From positions 241,045 to 305,044 of the forward strand of contig MNCI01006164.1 of assembly GCA_015680685.1 (NCBI GenBank): a stretch of 64,000 nucleotides of DNA. Reading direction: 5' to 3'. The stretch's first letter is position 1. Each line of letters opens with the position of its first letter. The notes under the pieces are model-generated. The model made no database searches. It was not told the origin of the DNA and was given only the letters and a program-made list of their open reading frames with translations. The stretch is from Gnetum montanum. Lineage: Eukaryota > Streptophyta > Gnetopsida > Gnetales > Gnetaceae. A program made the translations under genes and the position numbers. This document shows, piece by piece, positions 19,922-31,927 of the stretch.

Positions 19922-21312
19922 GTAGGTATTATAAGGATCGTGTAGACTAAGTGATTCAACAAAATAGAAATCTTCAACAACTCACAATATTTTACAAAAT
20001 TGGCCAAATCTCTTTCATGATAGCTGATTATAATTTTATACGCAACCCAACTATTTAAACATTTACAACAAACACATACTCATGTTTAACTATTGAGTCT
20101 ATTTAGAGGTATTTGGGCCTTGGTGTTGCTAAAAACTAGCAAGCACCTAAACCCTATTCGAGGCATTCTTTAGTAGTCGTGTCCTAAATGATCACCACTA
20201 ATTTTATATTTTAATAATGTTGTTATTCCTCCCAATCTATTTCAAGGTTTTAGTTTTATTAGTTATGTTGGATTATAGAGGATGGGATTTATGCTAACAT
20301 ATCATGTTATCATCATGATCATGTGAGTGTAAGATATGTGATGTTGGAGAATGGTTAGCCACAATCACTAGGTGACCTTAGAAAACATCATTTTCCCTCT
20401 CATAAACCCCAACCCTTAGGTAAGATGATCTATGGTTATCTCATGAACAATGGGGTGAAATGTGTTCATCTTCACTTGAGAACCCTTAGCCACCCAAGAG
20501 ACCTGCTATGATTTCATCTAGATATTAATTAAAAGGCACATACACAAGGGTTGAATTGCATCATGGGAAAAGTTCTAAAAGGATCATGTTTTTCAGCAAC
20601 GTAGCTAATTGGTCAAACTCATGTTGGACTTCCTACCTTAAGAATGAAGTACATCATGAGCAAAGTTTCCTTAAAAAGGAACAAAAAATAGTAAAAACAG
20701 AATGAGGATGGTGTTCATTGGTAATGTAGTAAGTTCTTGAGTGTGATGGGGTCTGGCAGCAATCCTCATCCTAACCTCCACTTTCCCTTTTGAACCTATT
20801 TTTCAAAACTTCAAAAAGAGAAAAGAAAATTATCCCTTTTTACTCATTCTCTTTCTGAATCTTAAAAAAAAAAAAAGTCCCAAAGAAAAATCCAAAAGTT
20901 ATGGCTAGCTATGATCTAAGTTAAGCTTGTCCTCCTCATTAAGTTTGGCATAAGTCTCATCCTCAAAGTAGTCTACATACTTTTGACTTTTATCTTTCAA
21001 GAATATTGGGAATGAGATCTTAATTATATTCCTTAATTATATATATATGTATCTATGTAGTTAAAGTTATGATTTATAACAAATATATGGTTTGATTTTA
21101 ATTAAATATGGTGTGGTAAGGGTAGCCCATGTCTAGTTCTCTTTTGAGTATATGGTTATTTTAATCATGCTTAAATCAATATAGTTTGCTTTTAAGATCA
21201 ATTTATCTGTGTTTTATGACCTTTTCAACCCTTCGTATTTTGCATCCCTTTTAAGATTTCTGTGGTTTTGCTATCCTTGCACTTGCATGTAATTTTTAAT
21301 TTTGGGGCTAAG
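19922..21312. other. No gene recognised
   Basis: AT-rich, non-repetitive sequence with stops in all frames. No terminal repeats or domains seen. Confidence 0.5.
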
Positions 21313-22920
21313 TGTTCATGTCAACCTCACCCATGCTAGGCACGGGGCCACAATTTACTAGCCTAATTACTAGGAAACATGAATCATGGACCAAATTTAT
21401 ATGAAGCCAAACAACACCTATCTTCATTTGCACTGTGAAATCCAAGGTAATGATTAAAAAGAAAAATAAAGAAAAAACCCTATGATTCCTTGGTATTATA
21501 ATAATATTATTATTTCAACAATTCTATGATTCAAGTTTGCTGGGCAGAGTTTTCAATACGATAAGTACAGTAGCTTATCAATTTTCATATTACATTAAGT
21601 TTGGACTTGAAAATAACAATGGTTTTGTATATGAAACTGTTCTGCATGATAGTATTTTGATTTCCTTGCCAGATTTCTTCGAATTCTAACCCTCTTGATG
21701 TCAATATTCCACTTATCGTGCTATTTGCAATGACACACACCTTGAATGCATGCTCTTAGATTGGAGTTATGGCAAGAGTGACATTGCAGGTTTTGTTTGT
21801 AGTTGGTCCATGCTTTATTTGGTTGTTCAAATTCAAGTATATGTTCTAATCATAAATGAATGACTTATTTCTTTATTTCTCTAATATACCATCAACCAAC
21901 AAAATTGAATTTTTGTGTTCCTTCCTCATTTAACATTAAAATTTTGATTTGCATTTGAGCGAAGTTCACTAATCTAAAGTAAAAGTTATTAATGTGAATA
22001 TTTTACTTTGATATTTTTTATTTTACTTGATAGGACCTAGTGGCAGTTACACCAGAGCAACGGAAGGCGGATGTAATGGCAAGCGAACGTGGTAGTGGTG
22101 GAGAAAGTCGTAGGAGTTACATGTTGATGTGAGGGTGGTGGACGTAACCGATGATGAGCAGCTATAAAGGAAGGCTGTGACCAACAACCAAGCATCATTG
22201 GCTCTCCTAGTCAACTATCATGCAGCAACAGCAAGGCAAACGAGCAACCAGATGCGTAGCAAAAAACAACATCAGATGGCGACAATATCTGTAGCAACAG
22301 TGGACAACATGTGGCATGAAGGATGGTTGACAACCTCTCTCCCATTAGCAATCAATGATGAACAAACAGGAGGGCTTCCTCTCTTAGAGCTTCAACAAAC
22401 ACACGTGGTAGATGGCAATGGAGAGAGGCATGAATTGCAAAGCCAATGTGAAAGTGGCATGCAATGGTAGCATGTGAATAGCAATAAATAGCATTCAACA
22501 CATGACATCAACCTTTACACCCCTCTCTCGAATAGCAGGCATGAACACCGTAACCTCTCTAGCCAAGCAATGGCCGACACACAAACGATGAGGCATGCAA
22601 GCAGCAGACAATGATGCAAATAATGCACAGCAGTGGATGACAGCTAAGCACATTTGCATGGGACATGCAGTAGTAGTAATGGTGGCAGAGACACACATCA
22701 GCAATGGTCAATGATGCATGGGAGCTACAGACAGTAGTTGGCCGCAACAATAAGAGTTTGACATTGCATTGAGCTACAACTAGTGGTGCACAATGCCCAT
22801 GTACTCTGTAAGGTCTTCTATCTGCAAGTCCTTGTTCTTTACCTTGGCCTAGTGAACATGGGAAAGACTATCTAAAATGGGTTCCCCACTTAGCGGGTGA
22901 TAATCCTTATAATTGATACA
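21313..22920 (-). mobile_element. Possible LTR of family F, copy 2, inverted (low confidence)
   Basis: The complement of 21,313-21,345 matches the last 33 bp of the solo LTR at 4,266-4,298 in about 26 positions, including GCATGGGTGAGGTTG. As in copy 1, the middle (22,040-22,760) is GC-richer than the flanks. I could not match the other end: GATACA at 22,920 is only a candidate, and the flanking 5-mers (CTAAG, TTTAA) are not a duplication. Confidence 0.35.
22177..22470 (+). CDS. Unrecognised 97-codon ORF
   Basis: Gln/Asn/Ala-rich frame in the GC-richer part of the putative LTR copy 2. No motif or homologous frame in copy 1 was found. It may be chance. Confidence 0.15.
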   Translation: MTNNQASLALLVNYHAATARQTSNQMRSKKQHQMATISVATVDNMWHEGWLTTSLPLAINDEQTGGLPLLELQQTHVVDGNGERHELQSQCESGMQW

Positions 22921-23420
22921 TTTAAAAAATAAGTGAAGAAAATTAATTATTCGTAGGAAGGAAAGTCTTAGCCCTAACAAAATTTACATCACTTTTCAAC
23001 ATTTATGCTTGAGCTTAAAATAGCAAAATGATTTGAGATAGAGAGTTGTGGTGTAATACCAATATTTGTATCAAAGTAAGAAAGTGATACCACTTTTGAA
23101 AGTTCTTCACCTCATCACTTGTTATTGATCTTACATCGAGAATCTTCACCATCAACTATAACATTCTTGTTGAAACTAGTTTTGATTTTTGAGTTAATAG
23201 TATTCTTATCACACAAGAAAAAAAATACCTTATGAGCTATCTATTTGGGCTTCTTAATACTTTCACAAGTAGCAATAAAAATATGCATGGAATCTTACTT
23301 GGATTTTGGCACAAACAAAATTGTATTTTTTGTGGCTTAGTGCAACATGCTTTGGGTGGATCATGGTGTCAAATGTGTTAGAAATTGACGTGGAAGGTTG
23401 ATTTGGATTCATATTCAGAA
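22921..23420. other. No gene recognised
   Basis: AT-rich sequence without visible repeats or domains, between the putative LTR and the leader of element E. Confidence 0.5.
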
Positions 23421-23800
23421 ATCAAGTTGTGAGAGTTACTATTTGCAAAAAATGGCTAATTCTGAAAACTGCAAAAAAATGACTAAGTCTACCAATAGCA
23501 GAAAAATTGCTAAGTATAAAAATATAGGAGTGTAAAAATGCAAAAAAATGGCTAAGTATAGAAATTGCAAAAATTTGATTAAGTGTAAAACTGTAAAAAA
23601 TTTGGCTAAGTATGAAAATGCAAAAAATGGCTAACTTTGGTGCTACACTCGCTACACTGGAGCTTGCCATGCTCGCTATGTTGTAGCTTGTCACACTTGC
23701 TACGCTAGAGTTTGCTACACTCTGAGAACTTGTTACGCTCTCTAGAACATCCAGAGTTTTGACTAAGCACTAATCAAAAAATGCAAATGGAAATGGTTCA

Positions 23801-23817
23801 AGCCCTCCTTCTAGCAC
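23801..23817 (-). other. Element E primer-binding site
   Basis: The complement reads TGGTGCTAGAAGGAGGG. It is the same site as in A and B, separated from the LTR start TGTGACGTCC at 23,825 by 7 bases. Confidence 0.7.
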
Positions 23818-24689
23818 CAAAGACTGTGACGTCCAAAAACGTTAGTGGCTGGAACACCAAGAGGTCCATGGGTATGTAGCCTAACCCTGAATTCATACAA
23901 GGGTCATGCTTGGAAATGGAAACGAGGTGCCTTGAATGGTCTAGTCAATCAGACAAGGACTTACATGGCATTAAAATGATCGTATGTAAGAAGGGTTTAT
24001 ACTACGTTATGCATAGGCATCGAGTCTAGGTAAACTAGAGTGTAGCAAGGTGTCCTGGCCTAAGAACAGTGACGTGAACATGCAAATATGTACAAAAAAG
24101 TGAAAGAATACAAATGTTATGCGAAATGCCAAAGAGAAATGCTTGAGAAATGCAACAGAATTTGAGAACAATAGTGCAGCGCCTCAAAAGAGGAAGCATA
24201 GCTAATTCACAAAGGGTCTCAAAAAGTACACAGTGTACAACAGGTGCAGTGAGAGCACAGTCATAACCTTGGTGGTGTTAGGCTGTGAAGTCTACTGCTC
24301 ACTATGATGAACTATTCCTAGCGGGTTAGTAGTCATGGTGTACTATGTAATGTTCTATAGGGCTACAATGGGGCTGCAGTGTACCGTGTGGTGTAGTTGT
24401 GCCTCTCTGTTGGTGTGGTGTGCTATGGGTCTCGTTCACCCATAGAGCTATGTGTCAAGATGCCAAAGTGCCAAATGCCAAATGAAAGTGCCAACTGTTC
24501 CACTGGTGAAAAATGGAAGCACCCCCCCCCNCCCCAAAACATTAGGACGCAACGATACTTATAGGGCTAGGGTTAGCCCAAAATGTGGCTCAGGTGCCAT
24601 GTGGTAGTGCGATGGGTGGGACCAGGAGAAAAATTTAGAAAATTTTATAAGTTCGAAGGTGACTAGAAAAAGTTCAAAAAAGTTTCTAA

Positions 24690-25160
24690 CTATGGCTACT
24701 ACACTTGTCCCGTGTTACATGTAGGACATAGAACATTGGTTGCTAGGCTTGTCTTGTGTTACATGCAGGACACAGGATGCTAGCTATGACACTTGTCCCA
24801 TGTTATGTGTCGGACATATGATGTTAGCTGTTATGCTTGTTCCATGTTACATGCGAAACATGAGATGCTGGCTACTGGGCTCGTCTCGTGTTACATGCAG
24901 GACACAGGACATTGGCTACTAGGCTCATCCTCTGTTATGTGCAAGACACAGGACACTGGCTACTACACTTGTTCTATGTTACATACAAGACATGGGACAC
25001 TAGTTACTGGGTTCATCCCATGTTACATGCAAAACATAAGATGCTGGATGCTAGGCTCATCCCATGTTACGTGCAGGACACGAGACGTTGGTTGCTAGGC
25101 TCCTCCCATGTTACATGCCAGACATGAGACGCTGGCTGCTACACTCGTCCCATGTTACAT
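24690..25160. repeat. 44-bp tandem array inside the element E LTR
   Basis: About ten copies of a 44-bp unit of the type GGCTACTAGGCTCGTCCCATG, then TTACATGCAGGACACAGGAC. As 44 is not a multiple of three, three frames stay open and give repetitive Cys/His/Met-rich peptides; none is considered a gene. Confidence 0.85.
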
Positions 25161-25179
25161 GCGGAACACAAAACACTTC

Positions 25180-25450
25180 TCAATGTATAGCTGTCTACAC
25201 TGCATAGAGTAGCATGAACACTTACTGAAATTTTAACTTGTCACACTTGTCATGCTATCTATGCTACACAATGTAGCAGAGCATAGCATGAACACTTAGT
25301 GAAATTTTGACTTGCCAGGCCCGTCACGTTGTCTATGCTACATAGCATAGTAGAGAATAGCATGAACACTTTGTCAAATTTTTACTTTCCATGTCTATTA
25401 TGTTGTCTAAGCTACACTGCGTAGCAGAGCGTAGCATGAATACTTTGTCA
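25180..25450. repeat. ~90-bp tandem array with GTAGC inverted repeats
   Basis: Three to four copies of a unit that pairs a TGTCTATGCTACA...GTAGCAGAGCATAGCATGAACACTT stretch with AAATTTTGACTT. The CTAC/GTAG arms are the same kind of inverted repeat as in the B LTRs. Confidence 0.7.
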
Positions 25451-26236
25451 AATTTTCATGAAACCTGCAATGTTCCTTCATGGTATGCTGACCATGCTCT
25501 GGGGCATATTAGGATAGGCAGCATCAGAAGTTAGGAAATGTGTCAAATATGTCTTCTATGTCGAGCTAGCTTGACAGATCCTTGTCCAAGACTTAGGCAA
25601 AATTGAACACTTGAACCTGTGTCACACTTGCTACGCAGCACAGCGTAGCATCGACACTTAGAAAAAATTTACCAAGTTTTGACACTTAGACAAATTTGTA
25701 AAAAGTGCCATCATTCTGACACTTAGAAAAATTTTACAAATTTGGTAGTTGAAGCTTATTACACTCAACACTTAGAACAATGTGGGCAAAGTGCCACCAT
25801 TTTGACACTTAGCCAAATTTGTAGTCAAGAGGCTGAGATCCTAAATTTTATTGTGTTTTAAGACATAATAATTTTTCATCACAAGGAACATTATTCATAG
25901 TTTTACAAATGAAAATCCTTCCATATTCAAACAAAGAGATGATGATGAGATGATGCCTATCATACAACATTTATAGATGAGATGATGCCTATCTTACAAC
26001 ATTTAAAGGTTTATCCAATCATGTGTATCCCTTAAAAAGGAAAATCCTTGAAAAGCACCACAAACACAAGTAAACTATTGTTGCATCTATAACATCTCTT
26101 TGAAATTGTGGGCTAGAAATTCCCCACACCAAAGCTATTGTACAAGCATTCAAAAATTTAGTGGAGATCCTAAGCCATTTGGAGCTTCAAACATTTACCA
26201 AAAGAAATTTTTTTTAAAAAAAATCGCATCATCAAA

Positions 26237-26329
26237 ATGTGCCGACACAGTGGATCCAAGTTGAAACCTGTAATGATTGGGTCAATGATGTGGATATCAA
26301 AGAAGCACAGGAGACATAGGAGAATCTAG
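26237..26329 (+). pseudogene. Host gene: possible upstream exon, basic
   Basis: A 30-codon open stretch rich in Lys, Arg and His (SKKHRRHRR), beginning with ATG and ending in TAG. Its splice borders are not clear, so membership in the gene is inferred from position and composition only. Confidence 0.3.
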
Positions 26330-27533
26330 AACAGGAAAAGATTCCATACTATCTCATCATATGTACAGTGTCGCTCTCAGTTTATTAAACGGTTTGAAAT
26401 TCTCTTCTGTTGTATTTGTGCTGGTGATTCTTCATCTCCTTGAGCTGCTTCTGCTTCCATGATGAGAACATCTTTGCCTAACTGATGGTGTTTTCCTCCT
26501 GATTCATGCAGTTGCAATTTCTCTTTGAATTATTTTCTTGCAAGTTCAGAGACAGGAGTTGGTTGAGCTGCTCCCTTGAAATTTTTCAATTTTGGGTTTT
26601 GGATTCTCGTTTTGCATAGTTATGGAGTAGTTTCAAAAGTGGAAGATGGAATCACTGCAATTCTACAAGGAGAATTTTTATGAGAGTTTTAGAGCCCCAT
26701 ATGGAGGGACTTATTAGATCTTGATCACCAGCTGTAGCCAGATAACATTACCTGGTTTTGCACACTTGCTAGTAATGCACTGCTGCAAATTCTCATTGAA
26801 TTATTGGAGTTGCATCTATGTTTGATGTTTAGAGGAATTTTTAGTGAGTTATCAAAATGCTCTTTTGTGTGGGTGGTTGTTGATTTTAATGATTTGTGAA
26901 TTATAATGATGGCTTTTCATGTTCGTATGGAATAGCAGTTTTGCAATGTTAATTATGCACCCTTGACACTAATTATAATTTCTTGTGATTAATATTGGAC
27001 CTTCATATGCATATTTCTCAGCCTTCTTATCTTGTTTTTCCTTTTTAAAATTTTTTTAATTATGTAAAGCTTGGCATCTATTTGTAACTTCAATTAATGA
27101 GAATATTGCTTGTTTTTGTCCATTTAAAGAGGCATTAGATCATCATTGAGAGGTTGTAAGGTCAAGGGTTTAAGTTTTCTCCCACTTGATTCATAATATT
27201 TTATGATTTTTTCTTGTTAAAAAATGATATATTATGCTCCATATAAGGTAACTTCCCTCTTAGCATAGGCTTTTTATTTTCATATTTGCAACAAATTTTT
27301 CAAACTATTTTGGTATGGTATGAAAATATTAGAAATATGTGGTTGAAGAATGTAGCACATGCTATAGTTTGTATGATCTTTAGAAGACTAGAGACATCCA
27401 ATCATGTTACACATGAATCAATTTCAAGGATTTTGTGTATATCAGCTGCATTTTAGATTCTCACTTTCTGTTGGCATATTTTCATCTAACCATGCCTTGC
27501 TTGGTTTTGTTCTTTCAACAAAGGATGTGATCA

Positions 27534-27582
27534 GAATCACCCATGCTTTGAAGAGATGCTGGAATGGACATTCTCTCTAAAG
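27534..27582 (+). pseudogene. Host gene exon
   Basis: Begins after TTTCAACAAAG and ends before GTTGTA. The frame reads DQNHPCFEEMLEWTFSLK, a protein-like acidic/aromatic segment. Confidence 0.45.
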
Positions 27583-27669
27583 GTTGTACTTAAAATGTAT
27601 CATTGACGATGCCTTTTATTAGCTTTTGTTTAGAACTACTAATGAATGTTAAGCATGTTGCTTTTCATC

Positions 27670-27726
27670 AAAGTGCATGACCCAAGCCCTTCATCTGCTA
27701 ATGGCTTCAACAAGTCAACACAAAAA
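27670..27726 (+). pseudogene. Host gene exon
   Basis: Ser/Asn/Lys-rich frame (SPSSANGFNKSTQK) ending in phase 0 before the donor GTAAAA at 27,727. The next acceptor, at 27,814, is also phase 0. The left border is approximate. Confidence 0.5.
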
Positions 27727-27982
27727 GTAAAAACTGCCAAGCAAGTTCTGTCATTTCTTGTGATCTTACTCAACTTGGTGTTGCAAACTCACTCATTAAT
27801 GTGTTTTACAGTAGCAAAAGCAAAAAAAATCTTCAAGTTCTAGCTCATCCACGAAGGAAAAATTTAGGACACCAATGAAAATAGGTTCATAGATTGGATC
27901 TTCAAGGAAATGCCTAAAGTCTCTATAGAATGAGAATCCAAATCATAGTTCAAACTTGCATGTACCTAACCCAAAAGCTAGC

Positions 27983-28743
27983 TGATGAGTGGTGAAGTAC
28001 CCCTACACTCAACCATATAAATACAAGCGTTTCACGCACAGTCTAGTCGAACTCCAAGGACTAAGTGCTTATGCACCTTAATGGAACACTCAAGGTTAAT
28101 CAATCGTTGTCTTACCAAACTTACTTGTATTGTCATGGTTGTATTGTTAAGTAAGCTTGAGGTATATGATTTTTATAGCTTTTGTATTTTTTATGTCTTC
28201 TGCTAATAAAGGAGAGGAAGAGAGAAGTAAGTGGCTAACTTACATTAACTATTCATTAACTAGTTTCTAAATGTTCCTAACACCAGTATCCGTTCCCAGT
28301 TTCTGTACACATCTTGAACCAGTGCAACACTACTGGGATTACCAAACGCTAATCGTTACTAGGTTACCAAGTGCTACACACATGCTCAAAGTAGTCATAC
28401 TAGGTGTATTTAACTAAGGGGGTTGAAGGTTGAGAAAGATATTAATTAACTAGGAAAGCATTAAAAAATCATTAATTACTAATTAGCTTAAGCTGTATGC
28501 TGCAAGGTTTATCATAAATTTTGTCTTTATTGACATACACAAAATTTTCCTTAGATACAAATTTCTCGAATAAAGATCTGTTCACTCTATGACTCCTACT
28601 GTAGGTACATAGAAATAATTCTAACTCTGGAATGATAAAACTGCAAGAGTCTGGCTAAGGGTCTAAATCTAACTACCTTGGAACCAAGGGCACCGCCTCT
28701 TATTTATAGAAGATGAGGCAAGAAGCGATATCACAGTTCATCA
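27983..28743 (-). repeat. Element D 3' LTR (761 bp)
   Basis: Plus-strand TGATGAGTGG...GTTCATCA. It matches 37,018-37,839. A TATA box (TATAAATAAG on the minus strand) lies at ~28,700-28,710. Confidence 0.88.
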
Positions 28744-28757
28744 TACCCCCATGATTG
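28744..28757 (-). other. Element D polypurine tract
   Basis: The minus strand reads ATCATGGGGGTA directly before the LTR start TGATGAAC. Confidence 0.7.
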
Positions 28758-28826
28758 AATGAAAACTTGTCCTCAAGTTCCTTACAAAATATTGGGAAGG
28801 TATGGGATTATTGACTTGAATGATAA

Positions 28827-29204
28827 CTAATGGTGAATGGGATGACATGTGAACGGATCAACATTACAATACATGGCAACATTTTTGTTTATGACCACAA
28901 GAGTGAACACTATACACAATTGACATCCAGCCTTATTTGGCAGTTGAGAGAGAAGAGAGAGAGAGAGAAAAGGAGAAGATGTGTTGCTGCCGATGCCAAG
29001 ATTGGACCTTCTGTTGTCCATCCATAACCGTACCATCAATCTTTTTCCTTGCACAACCATTCCAGCACCAATCCATCCTAAGTATTTCCTCCAGATCCAG
29101 TCCATTGCTATATGATTTCCATCTACACACAGAACACAATCACATATGAGCAAGGATAAGTAAATTACAATATACTTGATACCTTGCCTCGGTGTAAGAT
29201 CCAT
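28827..29204 (-). CDS. Conserved ORF in the 3' region of element D
   Basis: A 125-codon sense-strand frame ending ~85 bp before the polypurine tract. Its last ~100 codons match the element C ORF at 17,864-18,163. It starts with a hydrophobic stretch (IVIYLSLLICDCVLCV) that could be a membrane or signal segment; this stretch is not alignable in C. Athila elements often carry an env-like gene here, but this frame is far shorter. Function is unknown. Confidence 0.45.
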   Translation of the reverse strand: MDLTPRQGIKYIVIYLSLLICDCVLCVDGNHIAMDWIWRKYLGWIGAGMVVQGKRLMVRLWMDNRRSNLGIGSNTSSPFLSLSLLSQLPNKAGCQLCIVFTLVVINKNVAMYCNVDPFTCHPIHH

Positions 29205-30530
29205 TGGTTGAGTTGTGATATGGCCAATACGAATTCTAGAGATATAACATAGGTGACTACCCAGGGTGTAGGGGTTAGGAGAAATTAAAAAAATTGGACC
29301 AGGGCCCCCATGACTAAGAACGATCCTCTAGTAGCAATAGAATGGAAAAATATAAGGAATAAGAAAGATTGAGAAAAAGAAATAATGGCAACGCTGATAA
29401 AATGGATGTTAGAGGTGGGAATGAAACAACAAAAGGTTGATTGTGGAAATGTTCAAGGGAAAGAAATTAACTGATGCACTAAATAGGAATGCTACTGGGT
29501 CCTACCCAAAGCAGGCTCATGACCTTTATGCCCTAACAAACCCACATTCAAAGAGTCCGTAGGATCTAAAAATGTCATTTGGGAGCAAGAGTTAAAGACT
29601 TAACCCCAAGTATTCACCAAAGAGAAAACAATGCATTAACCAAAATATAGACTACTGATACAACCAACAATGAAGTGGGAAATGGAGAAAGAATGATGGG
29701 GAGAAGAGAATGGAATGGAGTCCCAAGAACAAGGTGGTGTACAACCCCTTGTGTATTTATGGTTAATGTGACTAAGTAGATCTCATTCCAAATCCAGCCT
29801 CAAATAGTCCACATCTAGTGACTTCACATTAATACACTTGGCCAATCCATCCACTTGAAGTAACAAGAATGCTTCCTCCAAAGATTCAACACCATTCCAA
29901 GGAAGATGAGAAAGGGAAAAGCACAAAGCGAGAGAGAGCCTTAGTTAGAGAGAACATGTTTTTTTAGTTCCATAACCAATGCTTGTAACCTAGATGATTA
30001 TTTTGTCTAAGGGGTGTGCTTTGAATTCTCACTATGTTTTTTTTTTTGCATGAAAACCACACCATGCAAAGACTTATTTTTATTGGCTCAACTTCTCGAT
30101 AATGGAGCAATGTCGAAATGGTAAGGAAAACTCAAGAAGAAAACATCCAAGCACCCAAGAGAATAGCCAGAACAAATGCATAAAATTCCTTTGAAATCAC
30201 ACCCTTTTCAGTCCTTGAGTCCTTCCTTAGTCTGAAAAATGCCCAGTCACCAATTTGTTAATAGTTTTATTATTAAAGAAGGGGACTGTATAGTTCCAAG
30301 CCAAGAGAGACCATAGAAATTCATGGATGACGTGGACTCATTGCCTGTTATATCAAATGAACCATACCTTAGTATCAACGTTATAACTCAAAGGTAAAAA
30401 TCAAACATTAGTAATCAATAAAATACAGTTCATACCACCATTAGGAGCACTTATTAGGTGATGAATCTAACAAAACAAAAATAACAAACAAAGACAAAAA
30501 TAAGAAAAAAAACAAAAACAAAAACAAATA
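29205..30530. other. Element D 3' region without a recognised gene
   Basis: Homologous to element C 16,430-17,820 in reverse. No domains found. Confidence 0.6.
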
Positions 30531-30531
30531 G

Positions 30532-31900
30532 TCACACAAAGAAATGAAAAAGTATAAATGATGTTGCAAAACAAAAACAAGAAAAGTTAAAGAAATTTGT
30601 AAAACAAAAACTTAAAAAAAGAACTGAGGGCCTCAGATTTTTAGTAGAGGTGGTCGTCTCCCCCATGACTGAGTTGGAAGGAGGAGATCTGAAATAGTGA
30701 GTAGGGTCATCCCTTCTCAAAGGTATGATGTGCACTGACTGTTCTAAATTCATGGAAGGGTTTGGTCTGTTGCACATTAGGGCTCTCAAGTTTGTATATG
30801 GTCATGGCCCCTGAAGGAAGGGTTGTATGAATAATGTAAGGTCCTTTCCATAGTGTTTGAAATTTTGTGTGTTGTGGCACATGTTTGGGGTTCCAATAGA
30901 GAACCTTATCTCCTAGTTGATACTTAACCTTTCGAATCTTCAAGTCATCATGTTTCTTGTTATATGCCTTGTGCAACTCATTTGATGATAGAGCAGCTAA
31001 TCAATTTTCATCTAGCACATTTAAAGTTTCCAACCTTTGTTTTTATGCTAAGATCAAGATTAAGGTGGAGGTCACAAGCTATTGATAGTGTATGGAGCTC
31101 GATTTGAATCGAAAGCATTGAAAGCTTTCCATACACTAACTCATAGGGAGAGTAGCCTATAGGGAGTTTCTAGGTGGAGCGGTATGCCCAAAGAGAATGA
31201 TTCAGTTTAGTGCTCCAATCTCGCCTATACTTGCTAATTTTAATAGTCAATATTTTACTGATCTCCCTGTTGGTGACCTCAACTTGTCCATTAACTTGGA
31301 GGGTGATAAGGTGTAGTCAATTTATGTTCAACCCCTAAGCATTGCATTAACTTTCAAAAATTTGCAGCTGTGAAGTGTGTTCCATTATCCAAAATAAGTG
31401 GAGGTGGCACACCAAACCTATTTACGATTTGTTGTTGCACAAATCGTGCAGCTGTAGATGATGTGTAGTCTTTAACAGCAGCTGCTTCAACCCATTTTGT
31501 TAGATAGTCTACGGCAACTACAATGTAAGATTTTCCATTGGACATTGGTGTAATGGGCCCCATAAAGTCTATTCCCCAAATGTCGAAAGGTTCTAATGGT
31601 TGAATCCATTATTGTGAATCCTTCATTTTAGTAGTCATTCCCCCATCATGTTGACAGTGCTCATAAGATCGAACAAATTGATGGGCATCCTGAAATAATG
31701 TTGGCCAGTAATATCCTGCAAGCAAGATCTTAATAGTCGTTCATCTTCTTGCATAGTGACCCCCACAAGGACCCTCATGAGCATCTTGGAGAACTCTCAG
31801 TTCGTCTACCTTGGGCATGCACCGTCGAACCAAGCCATCAGGACATATTTTGTAGAGTGCTCCATTGATCTCCATGAAGTACTTTGGCTCTATGAAGAAA
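30532..31900 (-). pseudogene. Element D integrase (broken)
   Basis: Right to left: a zinc-binding region near 31,700-31,800 (HEGPCGGHYARR, then EHCQH, with one expected Cys changed); the catalytic core at 31,563-31,354 with VAVDYLTKW and ILDNGTHF supplying the two Asp; the Glu in an NGQVEVTNR-type motif near 31,280; and the C-terminal module at 30,976-30,707 (WKGPYIIHTTLPSGAM). It would insert element cDNA into chromosomes. Several stops separate the blocks, so it is inactive. Confidence 0.83.
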
Positions 31901-31927
31901 CTATTGTTTCTTCCTAAAGTCTAGCTC

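Larger units (their letters stand above)
23421..25860 (-). mobile_element. Element E: leader and 5' LTR of a truncated Tat-like element
   Basis: On the minus strand: LTR (25,860-23,825), PBS (23,817-23,801), then a leader with an imperfect ~30-40-bp repeat (23,440-23,640; GCTAAGTATAGAAATTGCAAAAA type). Nothing of gag or pol follows, so the internal part was deleted or displaced. The LTR start and PBS match those of A and B. Confidence 0.75.
23825..25860 (-). repeat. Element E 5' LTR (~2.04 kb)
   Basis: The plus-strand start TGTGACGTCCAAAAACG resembles the A and B LTR starts. The end AAATTTTATTGTGTTTTA resembles their ends. It contains two internal tandem arrays and a poly-C run with an N at 24,531. 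Confidence 0.7.

Noticed and set aside
22495-22750. Minus-strand Cys-rich ORFs
   Set aside because: Overlapping frames of 63-69 codons in GC-richer sequence with no motif. Not supported.
24740-25127. Three overlapping Cys/His-rich ORFs
   Set aside because: They are the same 44-bp tandem repeat read in three frames.
26227-26330. Possible CW-type zinc finger (WIQVETCNDW-like reading)
   Set aside because: The cysteine and tryptophan pattern of the CW domain is incomplete, and another frame of the same stretch is more coding-like.
28830-29149. Plus-strand ORFs opposite the conserved 3' ORF of element D
   Set aside because: Antisense shadows. The minus-strand frame is the one conserved in element C.
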